Assembly: GCA_009809945.1 (NCBI GenBank)
Contig: WTPW01000489.1
Location: forward strand, 145,173-209,172
Direction: 5' to 3'
DNA: 64,000 bases
From: Gigaspora margarita
Lineage: Eukaryota > Glomeromycota > Glomeromycetes > Diversisporales > Gigasporaceae
Position numbers and translations under genes: made by a program. The notes beneath the pieces are model-generated. The model was not told where the DNA came from, did not search any database, and saw only the letters and a program-made list of their open reading frames with translations. The number at the start of each line of letters is the position of its first letter. The first letter of the stretch is position 1. Shown in pieces: positions 34,746 to 47,692 of the stretch.

Positions 34746-35330
34746 AATTTTACACTGAATTCGGCTTTGAATAGGTTATTTCCAGAACTTTGGTTCAATA
34801 ATAATCCTCTAATTTTCTTCTCGGGCTACAATATTTAGCCTCAATCATTAATGATCACTGGGTAAGCAGTATTGATATGTATTTAATTTATTAAGTTAAC
34901 AATGACGTGATCTATGTTTAATCAATTAAGCATGAGGGTAAACACACTCCCCTTTTAAACGCAGAGAAATACCAGCAGGAGTAACAGCAAGGAATTGCCC
35001 TTGGTATGGTTGGTAGCATAGCAAACAGGCCTGAACCAATTTAGTATATAAAGGGGCCTGATCGACTAATCGATACTTTCTCTCTTTTTACTAAAGACAA
35101 TAATACTAATATGATGAAATTCTGGGGACAAAGGACTTTTTTAGATGATTTATTTATAACGAATTATTATTTTAAAAAGGGTATAACTACCAAAGCTAAC
35201 ACTTCTACTCAAAATTTTGAAAGTTAAAACTCACCTGAGTTTGTTTATTGAAGGTAAATTTGAATCATTTTTATTATAATATATTTATGTCCACATGCTA
35301 CAATACAAATCATTTCATTTAATAAATAAT
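34745..35330. other. No gene seen
   Basis: No frame or repeat recognised; it may be the non-coding flank of the hAT remnant that follows. Confidence 0.35.
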
Positions 35331-36450
35331 AATTTGCTTATTATCTCATGTGGTAGCAGTTTCTCTTAGAAGTAGTTTAGTTACCTGCATCAGAAAGAAG
35401 CTGCTCATTTGGAACTGAGGTAGCAGGAATTGATAAATATTTATGTGCTATTTGACTTAAAATAGGAAAAGAATTTTGATTTGTATGCCACTACTTATGA
35501 ATATTAGTCAATTCAGGTAAAATAGGTACTATTGAATCATTTAAATAGTTGCCAATTTCAGTTTTGTTATTTATTTTATTTTGATTACTACTGACACCAA
35601 ATACTTTCTCATAAAACTAGGAGTGGTGGTTTCATCAAATGGACCTGATTCATTGGTTATGATCATATGTTGTCAAGTTTCAAATTCAGCTTTCAATTGA
35701 TTAATTACTTTTCTTGTAAGTCATTAGCCCATATGCTCATTGCTTTAATCATGGATCCAGTATTGTAGCTATTAATTTAATATTTTCTGAATTTTCAGGA
35801 CTTTCCATTAGTTCCACAAAGAATTATAAATAATGCCCCAAAGTCTTGAAATTATTGTTTCAGGTGAAAATGGTTCTTTATTATCATTATCAAGATTATC
35901 ATTACTAGAATCTTCTTCTAATAATGTTTTGTCTAGAGTTTAAAAAATAATAAAAAATCTAAATTATTAGTTTAATAAATTGCATTTATAAAAACAAGGT
36001 ATGTTCAATATATAAAACAGTTTAATATTATTACTATTAAAATTATCTCTAATAAGTTTGCTATAAGCATATTCAAACTTTAGTGCTTCAATGCTCAGGT
36101 TAACAACTGAAAGAGTTGTATATTGAGTTCTACTAAAATAGATTGTTAAATCATCAAATGGCTTAAAAATTTCTACTAATGCTTCCAATAATGCCAATCA
36201 TGCTCTTTAAGTATTTGATTTTTTAATTTATTATAATCTTTTTTAATATAATTGTCTCAATTTGAAGTTGCAAAGCTTTAAAAGCCACTTAGTTGCCAAA
36301 CACAACTTTAAAAGCCATTTCCAGAATTGGTAAGAGAAATTTTACCATGTCTTTGCATTTTCAATAGCATGCAAAATAACTATTAGCTTTTCTATCTCAT
36401 TATTCTTATCATCTAATAAGTCTTCAAATGTATTTGTAGAACTATGATTT
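35330..36450 (-). pseudogene. hAT-family transposase remnant
   Basis: From right to left on the minus strand: AFKALQLQIETIILK-like text (about 36260-36310), then MALLEALVEIFKPFDDLTIY and FSRTQYTTLSVVNLSIEALK (36020-36197). An acidic linker follows, then a C-terminal [20 protein letters not shown] (about 35410-35470) with EQLLSDAG after it. The last block is the hAT dimerisation motif. Stops and frameshifts abound; DNA binding and cleavage are lost. Its terminal repeats were not found. Confidence 0.75.
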
Positions 36451-36474
36451 TGAATAGGTTTTTTTTATTAATTC

Positions 36475-37891
36475 AAGTCTGAGTCTGGTCTAAATTTCAG
36501 ACCAAACTTAGAATTTTATATTTGACTTTTTAGTCAAGACTGAGTTTGGTCCAGGTCCAATTCAAAGTTCACAGACTAGCTTGTGTTCAAGAATATTTAT
36601 ATGTATTTTGTAGTGCTAAATAAGTTTACTTTGTGCATAAAGTTAGAATTAATTAGTAAAATTTTATGAATTATAAGATTTTATAGAATTTTATTAATAA
36701 AATTTTATAAAATCTTATAATTCACAAATTATTATTAATAATTCTAACTTATGCACTAAGTAAATTTATTCAGCATCTAAAAATACATCAAATAGGCAAA
36801 ATTATTTAAATTCTCAAAATAGCAGTCATGGGCATTATTTAGAATCTTGGCCTGAATTAAGCTTAACTCAGGCCAAAAATTGTAATTTCACACATGTGCA
36901 TTATTTCAAGAATTTATGGTACTTGAAAATTAGAGATTAGATGCTTAATTTTGGATTTTTGATCAAAAAAGTCAAATTTAAACATCTTTTCTCCAAATTT
37001 CAAGTAGAATAAAAATATTCAGCCAATTTAATGTATTTTTAGATGCTGAATGTGTTTATTTAGTGCATTAAGTTAGAATTAATTAGTAAAATCTTGTGAA
37101 TTATAAGATTTTATAGAATTTGATTAATAGAATTCTATGAAACCTTGATTTACAAATTTTTATTAATTAATTCTAACTTTATGCACTAATAAACTTGTTC
37201 AGCATCTACAAATATTATAGGATTTGATTAATAGAATTCTATAAAACCTTATAATTTACAAATTTTTATTAATTAATTCTAACATGCACTAAGTAAACTT
37301 GTTCAGCATCTAAGCATCTACAAAATAAATTAAATTTGGAGAAAGAATACTTAAATTTGACTTTTTTGATCAAAAATCCAAAATTCTAAATTTCAAGTAA
37401 AATAAAAATAATTTTGCCAATTTGATAATTTTATGTACTAAAATAGTTTACTTAGTGCAAGAAGTTAGAATTAGTTAATAAAAATTTCTGAATTGTAAGA
37501 TTTTTTAGAATTTTATTAATAGAATTCTATAAAACCTTATAATTCACAAATTTTTATTAATAATTCAAACTTTTTGTACTAAATAAACTTAATTTAGCTC
37601 TAAAAATACATCAAAATAGCAGGATTATTTTTATTTTACTTGAAATTTAGAGAATAGATGCATAATTTTGAATTTTTGATCAAAAAAGTCAAATTTAAGT
37701 ATCTTTTATCCAAATTTTAAGTGAAATAAAAACAATTCAGCCAATTTAATATATTAGTATATATTGACCAAGTTTACTTAGTGCATAAAGTTAGAATTAA
37801 TTAATAAAAATTTGTAAATCATAAGATTTTATAGAATTCTATTAATAAAATTCTATAAAATCTTATAATACACATGATTTCACTAATTAAT

Positions 37892-37937
<46 letters not shown>

Positions 37938-39870
37938 GAAGTCATGCCTCTGGTCTTTATTGAGTGTATATCAATTGTTACAATGATGTGACATCTATTG
38001 TGATACAATCTTTATACTATTTACTAAGTACTGAAACTTGACTATTTTATCCATAATCTAAACCTACCAGAGCCTACTGTATTCCCATTTATATAGCTAG
38101 CCTAGTTTTTTGTATGTCCCAACAATTGGTCTTCACATGTCCGCCACTTTACCCACATTCTCTAGTATCATCACTTCCAATTTGGTGTATGTGATTCCAG
38201 GTAGGCGCTTTATGCTTCCAAATTTACCTTTTAAATTCTTACTAGCGTACTTCTCAGGAGTTTGTATCTCAAGCCACACAGCTGCCTCTACCATATTGGG
38301 TAAGTATTTCAAGCCTGCATGCTACTGCAACTAGCTGATTTTTCTGCAACTTGAAGACCCAGAATTTAACATTCTAAATTCAGAAATATGTGAATGACTG
38401 TACTTTCTACTATGATAATAAGCAGGGTTGGCAATAGAGCCCAATAGAGCTGCAAATAGAGCTAATGGACTCTGAATAGAGCCAATTGATACTAGTTTTT
38501 TGAGCTCCATTCGCACAACAATTGAGCTCTATTGGCTCCAGTACCAACTCTGTTGATGAGGTATTCAGGCATGTTTTGCAAATGCTTCCAGTGCTGAGTA
38601 TAGTTGGATAGTATCATGAAGCTCAGACCAATCCTAACATTCATATGACTATATGCACTTATACTAGCTATACCCATATTAGTAGTCCCAGATCCTCTTA
38701 ATTTCCTAAGACTCTCATATGGGTGCATCCAGAGCTCTATTGGAACTTGATACATACATGCCTACATGCTTCGACTTCTTATTGGCCAGTAAGTTTCGTC
38801 TGTCCTTACAGAATTCAAAATGATCTCCAATACTCACATTTAACTATTCCACCTTATATCGATCCCTTCCAAACTACCAACCCAGTTAGCCTGGAAGGAT
38901 TGGTCAGCCTGGCTCACATGCCAAGACTTCCTTTCCTTGGTACCTACTTCTGAAACATAGGTCCTTTTTTTCCAGATGATTCTGGCAGCCAGATTGGTAT
39001 CCCTTTCTTGCTGTAGAGTTTTTTTCCATCCAGTTCTTTAGTTTCTAGTAGACTAGTCTTCTGTAGTATTATAGAAGGATCCTCTCTGCTCAGGGCTTGC
39101 CAAATGGGGTTCATTGCTCCAGTTTCTTGGATTTATAGTTCATTGATGCTCCTATTCAAGATGGTAGTACCAAGACTACAGGTGATATACCCAACTGATC
39201 GATGAGCAACAGTTTCACAACAAACCTATTTTTTGATTCGTCTCTAGCAGAATTTGAATACTAGACCTGTAACTTGGAGGTAACAACCAAACAACTTCTC
39301 TATATTGCTACACCCCTATTTCTAATTAATTCTAATTTAATGCACTGAGTAAACATATTTAATATCTAAAAATATATTAATTCAGCTGAATATTTTTATT
39401 TTACTTGAGATTTGGAAAAAAAATACTTAACAGACTTTTTTGTTCAAAAATCCAAATTAAGTATCTATTCTCTAAATTAAAAAAAAATAAAATAATTTTG
39501 CAATTTATGCATTTTTAGGTGCTGAATAAGTTTACTTAGTGCATAAAATTAGAATTAATTAATAAATTTTGTGAATTATAAGATTTTATAAAATTTTATT
39601 AATAAAATTCTATAAAATCTTATAATTTATAAAATTTTTTAATTAATTCTAACTTTATACACAAAATAAATTTGTTTAGCACCAAAAAATACATATAAAT
39701 ATATTTATACTTGGTCCAGTTTACAGACTTCAAACTGGACCTGAACTGAACTTATAATTGAGTCTGAGTCTGGTCTTAAGTCTGAAATTAGTAAAATTTA
39801 GAGTCTAAGTTTAGTTTGATCCTAAACTGGACCCAGACCATACTGAACCAAAACTGGATCTAAGAGCACT
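36475..39870. repeat. Palindromic tandem satellite, locus B
   Basis: Palindromes centred near 36694, 37124, 37516, 37845 (split by the insertion at 37895-39321) and 39598, plus a half unit near 37222, have the same arms and spacers as locus A (7730-9410). Framed by AAGTCTGAGTCTGGTCTAAA at 36475 and GAGTCTGAGTCTGGTCTTAA near 39760. More diverged than locus A. Confidence 0.8.
37895..39321 (-). mobile_element. tRNA-headed retroposon with poly(A), 12-bp duplication
   Basis: On the minus strand it begins AGGGGTGTAGCAATATAGAG and has a tRNA-like head with a B-box-like GTATTCAAATTC about 60 bases in. It ends in about 40 A (poly-T at 37893-37932). CTAATTAATTCT is duplicated at 37883-37894 and 39322-39333, and taking it out restores a satellite palindrome. 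The last 190 bases resemble the 3' end of the LINE at 39945-40150 (AATAAAG...CTTCATCTTAA-A). So it is a SINE-like element, or a deletion derivative, likely copied by that LINE. Confidence 0.8.
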
Positions 39871-41279
39871 ATATTTTGGTTCTCTCTTATCAATTTGTAC
39901 CTGGTCAAGGTGGTAAGCTTGCTTTGATGATCAAAAACTTTTTTTTTATATTAAGATGAGGTTTTGTCTCAATCTTTATTAATTTGTAAAAAGTGCCTCT
40001 AGAGGCAGCTTTGGGTACATTTTATATTATTACAAAATTACTTCATATACAAATTATTAAACAAGTATGAGACTTAGACTAATTTATCTGCAATGTAAAC
40101 CTACTAGAGCGGTTAAAACTCATCTAGATTTGTATATCTAAAATTGAATTGATGGGAGAGCTATATAAGGTCCACATAGTAGACCAAATAGAAATTTTAC
40201 ATAGAGCTAATTCTACTGAAGAGCATTGATTATTAGTGTGTTGTTGGTCAGGAAGGCCATATATACAACTATAAGTATAAGGAATTCTAATGTGTATGAA
40301 GTGGCAGATTGATTAAAAGAGCTAGAAAAAGTAGGTAGTAAAGTAGAGGTATTGGAAAGTTGTTGTTTGTAGATAGATAGTTTGGCACAGTAGGGTTTCC
40401 ATTTATTTTCATAAATGTTTTGTAATATTTTGAGAGTAATTTTATAGTAATATCTGAAGCTAACTTGCAGGAACAAGTAAAATTAGAAATTGTGTTAATA
40501 AGTGAGATTGGAATAAAACCTTGAATAGTTGTATAAATATTAGTTGCATAGTTATTGTAATTGTTTAGAGATAGGTATAAATGTTGTATAAGTTGGTTAT
40601 AAAGATCATGTAGTTGAATATTAGTAATATCTAAGTTTTGTGGAGTGAAAATTTGTTTAATGGAGTTGTGTATGATATGTAAAAGATTGGTTGTATTAGG
40701 GCAAATAAGCTAGTATAAGTTGTGCTCATGTATATTGCAATTGATACAGTTAATTAAGGAGTAGTGTGATGGGTAGAGGTTATGTAGGTGAGGTAGTATA
40801 GAAAGAAGTTAAAGAAGAATTTTAATTTTGAAGAATTTGGATTGGTTGAGATGAGTATTGGTATAGTTGTAGATATGTTTATAGTTGTTATTAAGGCAGA
40901 GCCATGTTGAATTCTAGTCTATTTGAGATAAAAGAGGTATTATGTTGTTTATACATTGTTGGGAGGACCACATTGCAATAGTGTGTGCATTACATATGTT
41001 TTTAAAAGCTCTGTGTGATTGTTGTTTTATAGTTGTATTGTTGCAGGTTAAAGAGTATGATATGTTGTAGATATTATTGTAATTAAGATCAGGATATGTT
41101 TGAGAATATGAACTAGGGTTTTTAGTAAGATTGTTAGCAAGGTTATTGTATAAACAGAGCTTGTGTGCAGGTACTTTGTGTAATGTAATTTGAAGATTAT
41201 AGGATTGAATAAGATTAAGTAGAGTATGCTAAATAGGCCAATAATTGTAGGAATATTGTTTGTGAAAAGGAGGAGATTT

Positions 41280-41440
41280 GTGAGTTAAATTGTAAAATTT
41301 AGAAATAGTAGATTGAGAGACTGTATATATAGATATTTTACTATTATGTGGGCATGTACAAATTTCTGAAAGAATAGCTATAAGCTCAGCTTTATAAGAA
41401 GAAGGCCAGTATTATATTTGAGCAAAAAATGATTGTAAGA
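41280..41440 (-). pseudogene. RNase H region of the LINE
   Basis: The minus strand reads SYKAELIAILSEICTCPHNS then KISIYTVSQSTISKFYNLTH. This is the A-E-L-x-A-I-L...Y-T-D-S-Q pattern of RNase H, with the usual Asp of TDSQ changed to Val. A stop lies upstream. Located after RT, as in LINE-type elements with RNase H. Confidence 0.7.
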
Positions 41441-41729
41441 TAGAGTCATCTTGAATTTGGATCCAACTGATACTCATTTTGCATCTTTTATTAGTAATAT
41501 TAGTGACTAATCTATCAGTATAAAAGTAAATAAATTAAATGGTTGGTTATTAGATGCAATTTGTTGTAGAGAGTTAGAAGCAGTATTAAATGTGAAGATT
41601 TCATAGATAGGATTGTTAGAGATTGGTAATATTGGAATAGAAGATATATTTTGTGTATTCTGGATGCTATAGAATAAAGAAGGTCTAGCAAATTAGCATA
41701 AATTTTGAGTTTGTCAGGGGGTGTAATTA

Positions 41730-41970
41730 TACATGCTGGCAAAGCACGGACAAATCCCAAATTCAAAAAAATCAATTGCTATTTATAAAAGATTAAATCA
41801 AAAAACTAGTCTTAAAATTTTGCAAATATATTATCTATACTAATAAAAGTATCTACTATTTGTTTAAACAAAGTTTATTAATAAAGTTTTGAGAAATTAA
41901 TTTGGGATGTATTTGGGTTTGGGTGCGAACAAATCCCAACTATAGTAATTTGGGATTTTGCCAACATGTA
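41730..41970. mobile_element. TIR element in the LINE, TA duplication, 241 bp
   Basis: Ends TACATGCTGGCAAA and the inverse TTTTGCCAACATGTA, with ACAAATCCCAAATT and its inverse inside. TA flanks both (41728-41729, 41971-41972). Confidence 0.65.
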
Positions 41971-43191
41971 TAGTTGTAATAGCATTTTCTACTATTAAAT
42001 TGGGTAAAAAGTGTAGCAGAGATGTTAAAGGTGCAATGATTAGGAAATCTGTTAGTATTATAGTTACAGCCTGTACAAGGTGTACAGATAGTTTCAGATG
42101 TTGGGTAGAGGTTAGAGTTGGAGTTATTTGTTTGAATAGTCCAGTATGTAATATTGATTGTATTAGTGCTATTATTAAATTTGTAGGCTTTTCCTATAAT
42201 AATATCTTGAGTGGTTTTATTATATGTAATAAGCCAGGGTTTAGATTTACTGCAGAAGTTGTCTGTAGTAAAGGATAGAGTATTTATGGATAGTAGTTGG
42301 AGAGAAGAGAATATAGAATGAGTTGTAGAATTATATAGGATTAGTTGTTTAAGAGTAGTAAACCAGCCTGGTTTATGGCCTGTATATAGTTGATTAGTGC
42401 GAAAAGAAATATGGACCCATTCTAATAATGTAGATTGTCAAAGAATGTGAGTTGTTGAAGGTAGATAATATTTTTGAAGTGAAGTTGTTTTTTAAAATAT
42501 GTGTACTAAGAGTAGGTGTCAAGAATAGATTCAAGAGAAGTATATAGGTATTGTAAAGTATAAGGTTTTGAGTTGTGTAGATTGGTATTGATATATATAC
42601 TAGTATAGTTAAGAAGGTAAATAATTTTACAAGTTGTTGTATTTTTGTTAGAACTATCAATTTTGGGGTTGAAGTGTTGTAAAATATTTATAGGTGACCA
42701 AAGATTGCTTTGTAAATCCTGTAAGCGTATGTGTGTACTTATACCAAAAAGGTCTAGATTGTTAATTTGTAATAGAAGATTGAAAATATAGTATTGTAGT
42801 TGAATGTCCTAAATATTTTTGATACCATAGATATTGTGATTTAACATAGTACTATTTGGAGTAGTTAATGAGAGATAGGATTTGTGTTTTGCGATTGTGA
42901 GATATTTAGAAAGGAGTTTGAGGCATAATGATTTAAATAATACAATGTTGTGTATATGATATTCAAGAATTGGAATAATAACATTGTAATTATATAACAA
43001 ACTTGTTTGTCAGTAATGTTTTTGGAGCATAGTATTTGTAAAAGTTGAGAGATTTCTTGGGTAATATATTTAGATTGTATAGAATACTTAGCAGTGGCTG
43101 TAAACTAGCATCCTAAGAATTTAAAGGGTGTATGTAGAGGTTGTGTTGGGATTTGAGAATTGAAAAAATAAAAGGAAGGTTGGGATTTAGT

Positions 43192-43677
43192 AGGACCAGA
43201 AAAACTCTATATAATAGGTTCTGCCCCAAAAATTTATTTAGTAAGTTTTGCAAATCAGGCTTTTTTTATAATTAAGCAAATCAGTTTTGCGGGCACCTTA
43301 AAAAATTTAATAATAAAGCGAATAATTTTGGTCAAATACCTTAATATAGATAGATTTAGAATTTTTCAGAGCTTTACTTCAAATATTTTCCTGAGCTTGC
43401 TCGTATTTTACGTTCATTGATTTTTAACCAGAATATTTTGGACCTGTACTTATTTTATGATAGATCGAATCAACTAATAGCAATGACATTTTTTATATTC
43501 TATATATGCGAATCTAATTCAGGCGGTAACATTTTTTTCTGTGAATTATATAAAGTTGAGGACCTCACGAGACTTTATAATAATTCGAATCTATGATAAG
43601 TTGGTCACATTTTCCATATTTATAATAGTATTCGAATATAGTAGGGGCAGGACCTATTATAGAGCTTTCGCAGTCCT
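43192..43677. mobile_element. hAT-like element (AGGAC ends), 8-bp duplication, 486 bp
   Basis: The left end AGGACCAGAAAAACTCTATA is matched by the inverted right end (complement AGGACTGCGAAAGCTCTATA), running on to TAATAGGTYCTGCCCC. GATTTAGT is duplicated exactly (43184-43191, 43678-43685). Removing it joins the LINE reading NPSKSILLSNTKSQPSFYF. Two other elements with AGGAC ends and 8-bp duplications lie at 54143 and 55582. Confidence 0.85.
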
Positions 43678-43689
43678 GATTTAGTATTA

Positions 43690-45211
43690 GATAAAAGGAT
43701 GGATTTGCTAGGATTAAATTGAATATGTGCCTCAGAGTAAAATGTAGCTACAGTGTCAAGTATTTGTTGTAATTGATTAGAAGAAGGTGCAATTCATAGT
43801 GTATCATCCATATATGCAAGAACTGAGATTGAAATTTGTATAGTTTGACTTTGTATTGGATAGATAGAGGAGGTGTATGTGGAATATATTGTATAGCCAG
43901 TAAATTTGGTTTTAATTTTATTAATAAGAGAATCATAGTATATTCTCTATAGAAGTGGTGTTATTGTTTCTCCTTAATCAATTCCATCATGTACTGAGTA
44001 ATGTGGAGATAAAACCAGATTAGTTATAACTTGATTGGATCAAAAAAGTAGAAGGTTAGTAAGAATATTAATAAGCTAGTTTGGGAATTGGAGATGTTTA
44101 AAGGATAACTTAAGTAGGTCTATGTTAACAGAGTTGTAATCTTTGCTTATATCTTGGGATAAAAGCCAAAACTGTTGTTTGTTACAGTATGCATGTTCAA
44201 TGAAGTTATTGAGTATATGTATAAGGATGTTTGTACTGTTACCAGGTAGTGTGATATAATTGTGTGGGTTAAGGGTAGGGGTACAAATTGCAAATTACAT
44301 ATAAAATTTGTGGTATTGATTTATTCTTTTTAAAATTTTGTAAAATCTTTTTAAGCAAATCATTTTTGAACTATTAAATAAACTTATAGAGCAGGTTTTT
44401 CTGATTCTACAAATAGCAAATTTATTAAAATTGGTTGAATATTCATCAAGTTATGCTAATTTAAATTTTAGGTGTCAAAGTTGTTTACAAAAATTATATG
44501 ATCATATAATATTGACTAATCAAAATTAATTATTTTGTGTAATTGGAGGAAATTTGAGCTCATGGGAAAAACTTTATGATATATAGAAGTATAATTTTTA
44601 AATATATACTTTATTAAAAATTTTACTAAAATATAACATGCATTTTGTTCTATATATTATAAAATTTTAGTCAAATATGATTACAACTATAAAAAGTTTT
44701 ATTAGTAACATATTTTTAATTTCTATATAAATCTTATTGTACTACTGAAATCATATGATAAATGATCTACATACACATATCTTAAGAATAGGATGTTTAG
44801 ATAGGGTTTGGTTTAGGTGGTTAGTTAGAATTTTTGTATAAAGTTTTTTGGTATGTTCTATAAAGCTAATTGGTTAGGTATTGTTAAGATTACTATCAAA
44901 TTGGGGCTTTTTAGAAATTGGGTATAATCTACTATCTTTCTACTATTTGGGAATATTTTGTAATTGAATACATCAGTTTAGAAGCGATATTATTGCCTGA
45001 AGCATATTAGGTCCTATATGCTTTAGCATTTCATAACTGATTCCTGAAGGCCACATGCTTTATTATTAGGAAATTGACTAATAGTATTTTGAACTTCTTC
45101 TAGTGTAATAGGTTGTAGGATAGAGTTGTACCAGGATGAATTGATAGTTGGAATTGGAGTATATTCTTGTGACCAGTATTGATTAAAAATAGTTGCTAAT
45201 ATTGTGTCCAT
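43690..45211 (-). pseudogene. Reverse transcriptase core of the LINE
   Basis: Minus strand: ITLEEVQNTISQFPNNKACG (45060-45125), then NLNNTRPISLIEHTKK-like text around 44850-44900. After the TTAA element come LSQDISKDYNSVNIDLLKLS (motif A, catalytic Asp kept, about 44110-44165), GID-stop-GETITPLL (motif B, about 43945-43985) and LAYMDDTL (motif C, 43799-43822). Both Asp residues of YMDD survive, but at least four stops are present. Confidence 0.85.
44273..44781. mobile_element. piggyBac-like MITE copy 2, TTAA duplication, 509 bp
   Basis: Inverted, colinear copy of 6503-7015 with TTAA at 44269-44272 and 44782-44785. Skipping it joins the LINE protein as SKHPILNPHNYI, so the insertion point is exact. 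Confidence 0.85.
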
Positions 45212-46120
45212 TGTTCAAAATGGTAAGAGATATGTTGTTTAATAAGTGTAGAATCTGTGATAACTTGGTTAGTAGTGGCAATATTGAAAATGTACAGAAT
45301 CTTCAATCATTTTAGCAGGTTGCATAAGTAATTTTTTTGTCTTGTTTGAATAGCCTGATTGATATGATTATATAAGTGTTAAGAGTTTTCAAGATTGTAT
45401 GCATAGTATATAGTTTTGCGAAAAGGTTTAGTAGAGTTGAGCCAGTTTGAAAGTTCATGTAAATAGTGAGGAGGTAAAGGAATTTGGAAGTTATATTTGG
45501 TATTGATATAGTCAATGAGATTATATATAGATTGAAATATAGGTATATTATTTTTAAAGGCTAATTTAGTATGATGAATAATTTTGCTAATGTTTTTAAG
45601 ATCTTTTTGTAAATTGGTAGCTTTTGGGGTAAAAGTATGAGTAAAGTTATGAATAGTATATTTGTGGTTAGAGATATGTAAAAGAGCAGCATTAATTATA
45701 CTAATCTGTATTTTGTGCCATGTTTTTTCAAGGGATTCAATTGTTGTAGTATTAAGTGGAATATGGTAGTATTGAATATTGTAATTAATTTGGTTTGTAA
45801 AGTCTTCCCATTTTTCTGGTATTATAGCCTTATAGTTAAAAATACGATATTTATTATGGTATGTATGTCTGGTTTGGTATGTTGGAAAGGACCATTGACT
45901 TATAAGTATTTGGTGATCACTATGGGTAGATGATAAAGAATCATCAAGGTAGAAAGTAGTAAGATAGGGGATTATTGGTTGGTCTGCCCAAATATAGTCA
46001 ATTTGACTACTGTATCTATTGCTACTCCATGTATAGTCTAATGTATAAGTATATGAAGCAAGATCATACATATTGGATCTATTGAGGTGGTTGAGAAGTA
46101 GATATTTTGATAGACAGATA
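45023..46120 (-). pseudogene. Endonuclease C-terminus and linker of the LINE
   Basis: A 256-codon open stretch (45379-46149) is the best preserved coding of the LINE. It shows TWSSNRYSSQIDYIWADQPI then SSTHSDHQILISQW, the D-Y-I...S-D-H pattern of the exonuclease-endonuclease-phosphatase fold, whose final catalytic His is kept. A basic and Ile-rich linker follows. The first residues (to about 46120) come from the flanking TIR element, so the true 5' part of the domain is missing. Confidence 0.8.
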
Positions 46121-47692
46121 CAGGATGTAGGTAAGATTTTCTGGATCATGTGATCAATCGATCTCTGGTCTTAGGTCAGGATCATGTGATCATGTGGACA
46201 CTTTTCTGTTACATGGATCAACATAAAAAAAATAAATACACAGCTCCTTTTTTTTTTTAACCAACCTTTTTTTTTAATTTCGCCACTCGTTGTTGGTGTT
46301 TTCACCTCTCTTCATTGTTGGTATTGTCATCTCTCTTCGCTGTTGGTATTCTTCAGTTTTATTCTTGGCTTCATCATAGGTAAGGTGTGGTTGTCATTTT
46401 ATTAGTGGAGGTTTACTTTTTTTTCTTCTATTATCGTTTCGTCGCATCTTTGTTTTCTTGTACTGTCGTTTCATTTGTAGTGTTTTCATTTTTATTTTTT
46501 TTCTAGTGTCATCGTTTCATTGTTTTCTTGCTTCATCATTTTCTTGTTTCATTGTTTCCTTGCTTCATTGTTTCGTTATTTGTAACATTTCGCTAGATGT
46601 TATAGAACTGTAATTGATATAGTTAATGGAGTCTTTAACGAGAGTTAGTGTTAGATAAGGGATAGGGTTAGATAGTTGAGGTAGAGGTTAGATTGTAATG
46701 TTAAATTTAGTTTTAGTTTTAGTGCAGGGTTGAATTTTAGATAGTATAGAATTAATTATATATTATAAAATAAAATATATAAAAATAAAATAAAAATGAG
46801 TATTTTAAAAAAAAAGAAAACAATTAGAAAATGAAAATAAATCCAAACCTTAAACTAGTGTGACGAAGTAGTGCTCCATGTTCTTTCGCTAGAAAACTTC
46901 ATCTTTGCAAAGGTTTCTTCTAGGAGTTTCTTTATTTTACCTGAAATAAAAAAATAATTTAAAATAATTAATTTAAATAAATAAATAAAAAATAAAATAA
47001 ATTATTACAATTACAAAAAATAATTTAAAAAAAATTAAAATTGAACAAATAGAAAGTAAAAAAAAAACTAAATAATAAAATGAATTAAAATAAAAAAAAA
47101 CAAATAAATTTAAAATAAATTAAAATATAATTAAACTGAATTAAAAAAAAAATAAAAAAAAACTAAAAANNNNNNNNNNNNNNNNNNNNNNNNNNNNNNN
47201 NNNNNNNNNNNNNNNNNNNNNNNNNNNNNNNNNNNNNNNNNNNNNNNNNNNNNNNNNNNNNNNNNNNNNNNNNNNNNNNNNNNNNAATATGAAAAATAAA
47301 AAAAAAATAAAAAAAAATAAATTAAAATAAATAAAACCAATTAATACGAAAAAATAAAAAAAATAAAAAACTAAAAAAAAAGATAAAACTAAATGAATTA
47401 AAAAAAAAAATTAAAAATAAAACTAAATGAACAAAAAAAAAAAGATAAAACTAAATGAACGAATTAAAAAAAAAAAAAAATAAAAAAAAAATAAAAAAAA
47501 AAACTTTCTTGTGTGTGTGTTGTGTTGGTTGTTGAGCGGATCACTTATTTGTACGGGTAATACAAACACCTGGAGAGCTAGAGAGGAATAGCCAATCAGA
47601 AAGTCAAATTTTGACTATTCCAGATCACGTGATCCCAAACCAGTTTGGAGATCGAGTTGTCACATGACCCAGAAAATCTCACCTACATCCTG
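46121..47692. mobile_element. TIR element of about 1.57 kb with low-complexity core
   Basis: The left end CAGGATGTAGGTAAGATTTT and the inverted right end (complement CAGGATGTAGGTGAGATTTT) pair for about 45 bases including TCATGTGA and CGATCTC. No duplication of flanks is seen, perhaps because a flank was lost. The core holds TTGTTGGTGTTTTCACCTC-like repeats, A-rich sequence and the assembly gap. No gene. Confidence 0.7.
47170..47285. other. Assembly gap (Ns)
   Basis: 116 Ns within A-rich low-complexity sequence; the apparent frame across it is an artefact. Confidence 0.98.

Larger units (their letters stand above)
39945..46120 (-). pseudogene. LINE-type retrotransposon: endonuclease, RT, RNase H
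   Basis: Minus strand, 5' truncated. From right: end of an AP-endonuclease-like domain (TWSSNRYSSQIDYIWADQP, SDHQILISQW), a linker, RT (ITLEEVQNTISQFPNNKACG to YMDDT), an RT thumb and connection region, RNase H, a C-terminal region and a 3' end with AATAAAG and a short poly-T at 39951. Interrupted at 41730-41970, 43192-43677 and 44273-44781; when these are skipped the reading continues. Many stops. Endonuclease plus RT plus RNase H on one unit fits a LINE of the I/Tad broad type; the clade is not determined. Confidence 0.85.

Noticed and set aside
38110..38953. Several 60-90 codon frames on both strands
   Set aside because: They overlap each other inside the tRNA-headed retroposon and show no family features.
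41958..42278. 106-codon plus-strand frame
   Set aside because: Antisense to the LINE coding region, where the minus strand gives the expected protein order.
47131..47340. Minus-strand frame of 69 codons
   Set aside because: It runs through the N gap and low-complexity sequence.
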